From Opitutaceae bacterium (GTDB lineage Bacteria; Verrucomicrobiota; Verrucomicrobiia; Opitutales; Opitutaceae), in the NCBI GenBank assembly GCA_005786775.1, contig SYDD01000137.1, positions 1 to 9,870 on the forward strand: a stretch of 9,870 nucleotides of DNA, given 5' to 3'. Position numbers and translations under genes: made by a program. Positions 5,731-9,870 of this stretch are shown here, in pieces. Each line of letters begins with the position of its first letter. The stretch's first letter is position 1. The notes under the pieces were generated by a model, which saw nothing but the letters and a program-made list of their open reading frames with translations, was not told the origin of the DNA and searched no databases.

Positions 5731-8700
5731 GTGCGTCCCCTTTTGCTGTTTCCCGCCCTGCGCCAGCTCACCGCCCTGCTCGCAAGTGTCGCCAGCCTCG
5801 CCGCCGCTTCGGACTCCGCCTCCTTTGACGTGGGCGGCCAGATCTTCACCGTACCGGTCGGGTTCACGGTGGAACGCGTGTCCGGGCCTCCCGTCGTTAA
5901 CCGGCCCATCTCCCTCGCCTTCGACCCGACGGGGGCGCTGTACGTGACAGACTCCTCGGGCCTAAGCGAGCGCGCACAAAAACAGCTCGAGGAGAAACCG
6001 CACCGGATCGTTCGTCTTGAGGATGCGGATGGCGACGGCTCCTTTGAACGTTCCACGGTGTTCGCGGAGCGCGTGATGTTCCCCCAGGGCGCGCTCTTCC
6101 ACGGGGGCTCGCTGTACGTGGCTGCCCCGCCGCACATCTGGAAATTCACCGACGCGGACGGGGACGGTGTGGCGGAACGCCGCGAGATCTGGTGGGACGG
6201 AGGCACGCTCACCGGCTGCGCGAACGACGTGCACGGGCCTTACCTCGGACCGGATGGCTGGTTCTACTGGACCAAGGGTGCCTTCGCGGAACAGCGCCAC
6301 ACGCTGGGGGACGGCCGGCCATTCGTGACGCGCGCCGCCCACATTTACCGCGCCCGCCCGGATGGTCGCGGCTTTGAGCCGGTGATGACCGGGGGCATGG
6401 ACAACCCGGTCGGCGTCACTTTCGGGCCAGCCGGGGAACGGTTCCTGTCTGGCACCTTCTTCCAGCTGCCCGCGGCGGGAAAGCGCGATGGTCTCATCCA
6501 TGCCCTCTACGGCGGGGTTTACGGCAAAGAGAACGCCGCCTCCGCCGGCCATCCTCGCACTGGCGAACTGATGCCCATCATGACCCACATGGGCGCCGCC
6601 GCCCCCTGCGGCTCAGCCACTCTACGCAGCAACGGACTCGGCCAAGGCTTCGGGGGTAACCTCCTCGTCTGCTACTTCAATCTCCGCAAGGTCGTCCGCC
6701 ACGAGCTCATCCCCGACGGTGCGACTTTCCGGACCCGCGACACCGACTTTATCACTTCGGACCAGCCCGACTTCCGACCCACCGATGTGCTCGAAGACGC
6801 AGACGGCAGCGTGCTCGTCGCCGATACCGGCGGTTGGTACAAGATCTGTTGTCCGACCTCGCAACTGGCCAAGCCGGACGTGCTCGGGGGCATCTACCGC
6901 ATTCGCCGTACCGGTGCGAAGCCAGTAGCCGATCCCCGCGGGCGTCAGATCCCATGGGCGCAACTCGATACCGCCGGGCTCGTCCGCCTGCTGACCGATC
7001 CGCGGCCCGACGTCGTAGAACAGGCGCAAGCTCGCCTCGCCCGGGTCGGAGAATCCGCGGTGCCCGTCCTGCGTGGCGCGGCCACGGGGGACCGCGACGC
7101 GCTAGGTCGGACCAACGCCCTCTGGACGCTCGCCAGGATCGAGGGAAAGGCGGCCCGCACGGCAACGCGGGAAGGCCTGCGCGACGCCGATGCCGGGGTC
7201 CTGCGCGTAGCGCTACACGGCGTCAGCCTCTGGCGGGATGGCGCGGCGCTCGAATCACTCCTGCCGCTACTTCAGCACCCGGATGCGGCGGTCGTCCGCG
7301 CGGCAGCCGAGGCACTTGGCCGCTCCGGTCGCTCGGAGGCGGTGGCGCCCCTCTTGACGGCCGCCGGCCGGCTTGCAGCCGGGCCGGCGGAGTCCGCGGG
7401 TTCACCGGAGGGCGCAGCCGCCCGGAGCCTCGATCACACCTTCATTCACGCGCTGATCGAGCTGGGCCAGGCCGACCCCCTGATTTCGTTCTTGAAGACT
7501 GCGGCGCCTCCCGCGGCCTTGCGCGCGGCGCTGGTCGCAGCTGACCAGCAAGCTGGCAGCCCGCTGCAGCCCAGGGACGTCCTACCGTGGCTACAATCTG
7601 GACCCGGGCCACTGCCGCAAACGGCGGGCTGGATCATCTCGCACCGCCCCGCTTGGGGGGATGCGCTGGCCGCTTTCTTCCGCGAGCGCGTCCAGCAGCT
7701 ACCGGCCGCTGCGGCCGACCGCGCGGCGCTACAGGTGCAGCTCATCTCGCTCTCCTCCTCACCCGCCGTGCAGCGGGCCCTCGCAGGCGCCCTGACCGAG
7801 GCCCCAACCGGCGGCCGCGCCCTCGCGGCGGAGATCCTCGCGCGGGCCTCGTTGCGAGAGGCGCCCGCGGTCTGGCTGGAGGCCTTGGCCCGACGGATCC
7901 CGGCGTCGACGGAAGCAGAATTGCCGGCCCTGGTTCAGGCCGCGCGCGCGCAACGACTGCCGAAGGGCGGTCACTCTGGTCTGATCACCGCACTCAGCCG
8001 CGTCGGGGCTGACCCGAAGGTTCCGGCCGCGCTGCGCCTCGAGGCCCTCGCGGCCGCGGCCGCGCACGCGGAAACGCCGGAGCCGACCGTCCTCGACTTC
8101 CTGCTGGCCCATCTCGAGGCGAACCATCCGCTCGCGATGCGGCAGACCGCCGCAGAGACGCTCGCCCGCGCCCGCCTCACTCCGACGCAACAGCTGCGGC
8201 TCGCCGACGCCCTAGCCACCGCGGGCGCGATGGAGATCCCTCGTCTGCTCCCCGCCTTTGAGCGCGCGCCGGGGAAGGAACTTGGGCGCCGGCTGCTGGC
8301 CGGTCTTATTGCCTCCCCTGCCCGTGCCAGCCTGCGCCCCGGCCAGCTGCGACCCGTCCTGAGCAAATATCCACTCGAGATCCGACAGGACGCCGAGTCG
8401 TTGCTCTCGAGCCTCGAATCCGACACTGCCCGCCAAAACGCGCGGGTCGATGCGGTCGCCGCGGGCCTCGCGCAGGGCGACGTCCGTCGCGGCCAGGCCG
8501 TGTTCAACAGCCCGCGCACCGCCTGCGTCCTGTGCCACAAGATCGGCTACGGCGGTGGCTTACTAGGCCCGGACCTTACCGCGATCGGCAAGATCCGCAG
8601 CGAACGCGAGCTGCTCGAAGCGGTGATGTACCCCAGTGCCGCCATCGTGCGCGGCTACGAGACTGTCGTGGCCACCACACGCTCCGGCGACACCCACGCG

Positions 8701-8892
8701 GGCATCGTGAAACTGGAGTCCTCCGACGAGCTCATTCTGGCGACCGGACCGGACAGCGAGGTCCGCATCGCCCGCGCTCAGGTAACCGACCTGCAACCTG
8801 GCGCCGTCTCGGCGATGCCCCCGGGGATGGACGTCATCCTAACGCCACAGGAACTCGCCGATCTGGTCGCCTTCCTCAAGAGCCGACTCTAG
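5731..8892 (+). CDS. PVC-type heme-binding CxxCH protein with propeller-like and HEAT-like domains
   Basis: 1053-residue exported protein. Residues 1-27 form a signal peptide (Arg3, a Leu/Ala-rich core, cleavage near SLAAA). About 28-400 is the N-terminal 'membrane-bound dehydrogenase' propeller-like domain (as in TIGR02604), with Ca-binding-like loops D98-A-D-G-D-G and D141-A-D-G-D-G, NDVHGP at 165-170 and the family segment WYKICCPTSQ (C373, C374). About 410-900 is Ala/Leu-rich and alpha-helical with HEAT-like repeats, clearest near 505-550 (AALESLLPLLQHPDAAVVRAAAEALG). About 916-1053 is a cytochrome c-like domain (as in TIGR02603) with C932-V-L-C935-H936 for covalent heme and M1029 in SAMPPGM as likely axial ligand. 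Such proteins are abundant in planctomycetes and verrucomicrobia and are thought to take part in periplasmic oxidation of carbohydrates or other compounds; the substrate is unknown. The start is GTG 5731, the only in-frame one that gives a signal peptide; no Shine-Dalgarno is seen. The end overlaps the convergent epimerase gene by 17 bases. Confidence 0.9.
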   Translation: MRPLLLFPALRQLTALLASVASLAAASDSASFDVGGQIFTVPVGFTVERVSGPPVVNRPISLAFDPTGALYVTDSSGLSERAQKQLEEKPHRIVRLEDADGDGSFERSTVFAERVMFPQGALFHGGSLYVAAPPHIWKFTDADGDGVAERREIWWDGGTLTGCANDVHGPYLGPDGWFYWTKGAFAEQRHTLGDGRPFVTRAAHIYRARPDGRGFEPVMTGGMDNPVGVTFGPAGERFLSGTFFQLPAAGKRDGLIHALYGGVYGKENAASAGHPRTGELMPIMTHMGAAAPCGSATLRSNGLGQGFGGNLLVCYFNLRKVVRHELIPDGATFRTRDTDFITSDQPDFRPTDVLEDADGSVLVADTGGWYKICCPTSQLAKPDVLGGIYRIRRTGAKPVADPRGRQIPWAQLDTAGLVRLLTDPRPDVVEQAQARLARVGESAVPVLRGAATGDRDALGRTNALWTLARIEGKAARTATREGLRDADAGVLRVALHGVSLWRDGAALESLLPLLQHPDAAVVRAAAEALGRSGRSEAVAPLLTAAGRLAAGPAESAGSPEGAAARSLDHTFIHALIELGQADPLISFLKTAAPPAALRAALVAADQQAGSPLQPRDVLPWLQSGPGPLPQTAGWIISHRPAWGDALAAFFRERVQQLPAAAADRAALQVQLISLSSSPAVQRALAGALTEAPTGGRALAAEILARASLREAPAVWLEALARRIPASTEAELPALVQAARAQRLPKGGHSGLITALSRVGADPKVPAALRLEALAAAAAHAETPEPTVLDFLLAHLEANHPLAMRQTAAETLARARLTPTQQLRLADALATAGAMEIPRLLPAFERAPGKELGRRLLAGLIASPARASLRPGQLRPVLSKYPLEIRQDAESLLSSLESDTARQNARVDAVAAGLAQGDVRRGQAVFNSPRTACVLCHKIGYGGGLLGPDLTAIGKIRSERELLEAVMYPSAAIVRGYETVVATTRSGDTHAGIVKLESSDELILATGPDSEVRIARAQVTDLQPGAVSAMPPGMDVILTPQELADLVAFLKSRL

Positions 8893-9799
8893 GACGCCCG
8901 AGTTCTAGGCGCAGCGCGGCCTCGAGCCCCGGTTGGCCGAACCGAAACCCCGTCGCGGACAGCGCGCGGGGGATCGCCCGCGTACTCGCCAGGAGTGTCT
9001 CCTCCGCCATCCGGCCGAACCCCAACCGCAGCGCAAAGGCGGGAACCGGAAACGCTACTGGACGCCGGAGCACAAAGCCCAGAAGGCGGGTGAAGTCCGC
9101 GTTGGTCACCGGTCCGGGAGAGCAGGCGTTGAGCGGGCCCCGGCAGGACGGCGTGGCAAGGACGTGGACAAACGCCGCGGCCGCATCCTCGCGGGAGATC
9201 CAGCTCATCCACTGTTTTCCGGTTGCCAAGCGGCCGCCCAGCCCGAGACGGAAAATCGGCAGCAGTCGAGCTAACGCACCGCCCTCGGGACTCAGCACCA
9301 CCCCAAGCCGCAGAGCGGCCCAACGCACGCCGGAGGCCTCCACTGCCGCACCAGCTTGCTCCCACTCAGCGGTCAATTCCGACAGGAATCCTTCGCCGCG
9401 AGAAGCATCCTCGCCCAAGACCAGATTACCGCGATCCCCGTAGAACCCAACCGCCGAGGCGCACGCGAAGACTTCCGGCGGGCGCGGCATCCCGCCAATC
9501 GCGCGCGCGAGGGCCCGCGTTGGCTCCATCCGGCTGGAGCGCAGCACCCGGCGCCGCGGCTCCGTCCAGCGTCCCGCGGCGATGTTCTCGCCGGCAAGGT
9601 TGATCACAGCGGTCACGCCTGCCAGCGCCGCGGCAGGCACTTCGCCACCCGCGGGATCCCACGTGAACTCGTCCGGGCCGGCGGCGGGGCGACGGACCAG
9701 CCGCCGCACGTCCCATCCCTCCGCATTAAGCCGCATGGTGAGGGCCCGACCCAGCAGACCTGAGGCTCCGGCGAGCAAAACGCTTCGAGAGGTGTTCAT
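8876..9799 (-). CDS. TIGR01777 / YfcH-type SDR family epimerase
   Basis: 307-residue extended short-chain dehydrogenase/reductase-like protein. The NAD(P)-binding glycine motif GASGLLG is at 11-17. NLAGENI at 68-74 and SAVGFYGDRG at 115-124 are typical of the YfcH/SulA-like TIGR01777 family. WMSWISREDAA at 198-208 follows, and the C-terminal segment GFRFGQPGLEAAL at 284-296 is the family's DUF1731 tail. The length of about 300 matches the family. Annotated as nucleoside-diphosphate-sugar epimerase, but no substrate is established; cytoplasmic. ATG 9799 is chosen because it gives the normal short N-terminus and overlaps the upstream stop as TGATG. A TTG at 9802 adds just one residue. No Shine-Dalgarno is present (CTTCCCTTTG precedes the ATG). 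The 3' end overlaps the heme-protein gene tail-to-tail by 17 bases (8876-8892). Confidence 0.92.
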   Translation of the reverse strand: MNTSRSVLLAGASGLLGRALTMRLNAEGWDVRRLVRRPAAGPDEFTWDPAGGEVPAAALAGVTAVINLAGENIAAGRWTEPRRRVLRSSRMEPTRALARAIGGMPRPPEVFACASAVGFYGDRGNLVLGEDASRGEGFLSELTAEWEQAGAAVEASGVRWAALRLGVVLSPEGGALARLLPIFRLGLGGRLATGKQWMSWISREDAAAAFVHVLATPSCRGPLNACSPGPVTNADFTRLLGFVLRRPVAFPVPAFALRLGFGRMAEETLLASTRAIPRALSATGFRFGQPGLEAALRLELGRPRVGS

Positions 9800-9870
9800 C
9801 AAAGGGAAGACTTACGTTTGGTGCGGCGGGCCGGCGCCACGGGGGCCGTGAGGCCAAGTTGCGCCTGCGC
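9799..9870 (-). CDS. C-terminal end of an upstream gene (partial, unidentified)
   Basis: Reading the minus strand from the window edge, one frame is open for 23 codons and stops at TGA 9801-9799, overlapping the epimerase ATG by one base (TGATG). The visible residues are Ala/Gln/Leu/Pro followed by a basic tail, RRTKRKSSL. The overlap is what one expects inside an operon, and a basic C-terminus is common in real proteins, but 23 codons in GC-rich DNA is weak evidence. No family can be named. If real, the epimerase is translated as a downstream operon gene. Confidence 0.4.
   Translation of the reverse strand, partial: AQAQLGLTAPVAPARRTKRKSSL

Noticed and set aside
1..9870. Mobile elements, CRISPR arrays, tRNA/rRNA genes, defence systems
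   Set aside because: I saw no transposase or integrase motifs, regularly spaced repeats, cloverleaf-like tRNA sequence or known defence-gene motifs; gene content and composition look like ordinary chromosome throughout.

Overview
This is a GC-rich, densely packed stretch of bacterial chromosome. The best taxonomic clue is the 1053-residue protein at 5731-8892. It combines an N-terminal propeller-like 'membrane-bound dehydrogenase' domain, alpha-helical HEAT-like repeats and a C-terminal CxxCH heme domain, an architecture typical of the Planctomycetes-Verrucomicrobia-Chlamydiae (PVC) superphylum. With the high GC, this suggests a verrucomicrobium (Opitutus-like) or a planctomycete; that is inference, since the window has no rRNA. 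I see no mobile element, phage gene, CRISPR array, tRNA or rRNA, and no gene-free stretch over 135 bases.

Layout. Bases 2-592 (+) hold the 3' part of a PDZ-domain protein with Gly/Pro-rich flanks, followed by a strong intrinsic terminator (643-672). The terminator's U-tract touches the ATG of a Tat-exported metallophosphoesterase (673-1584, +). Convergent to it, four minus-strand genes run leftward from 5595 to 1597 as one tight operon: a RidA-family protein, a PLP-dependent D-serine dehydratase/D-threonine aldolase-family enzyme, a GntP/DsdX-family permease and a membrane-dipeptidase-family (M19) peptidase. The junctions are ATGA, a 5-base gap and GTGA. A 135-base divergent intergenic region with an imperfect hairpin (5667-5694) separates the operon from the large heme protein (+). 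That gene overlaps tail-to-tail by 17 bases with a TIGR01777/YfcH-type SDR epimerase (8876-9799, -). The epimerase start overlaps (TGATG) the stop of a further minus-strand frame that runs out of the window.

How the genes work together. The four-gene operon reads as a catabolic module for D-amino acids or their dipeptides. The permease imports the substrate and the dipeptidase releases free amino acids. The PLP enzyme then dehydrates (or retro-aldol cleaves) a D-beta-hydroxy amino acid, and RidA hydrolyses the reactive enamine/imine by-product. The PLP enzyme carries a His-x-Cys metal pair (H337/C339), as in eukaryotic-type zinc D-serine dehydratase, rather than the His-x-Asp of D-threonine aldolase. 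That makes a dehydratase the better call and explains RidA as partner. The other genes show no clear functional tie to this operon.

The window is mostly recognisable families. The most interesting item is the gene combination in the operon, not a new protein family.
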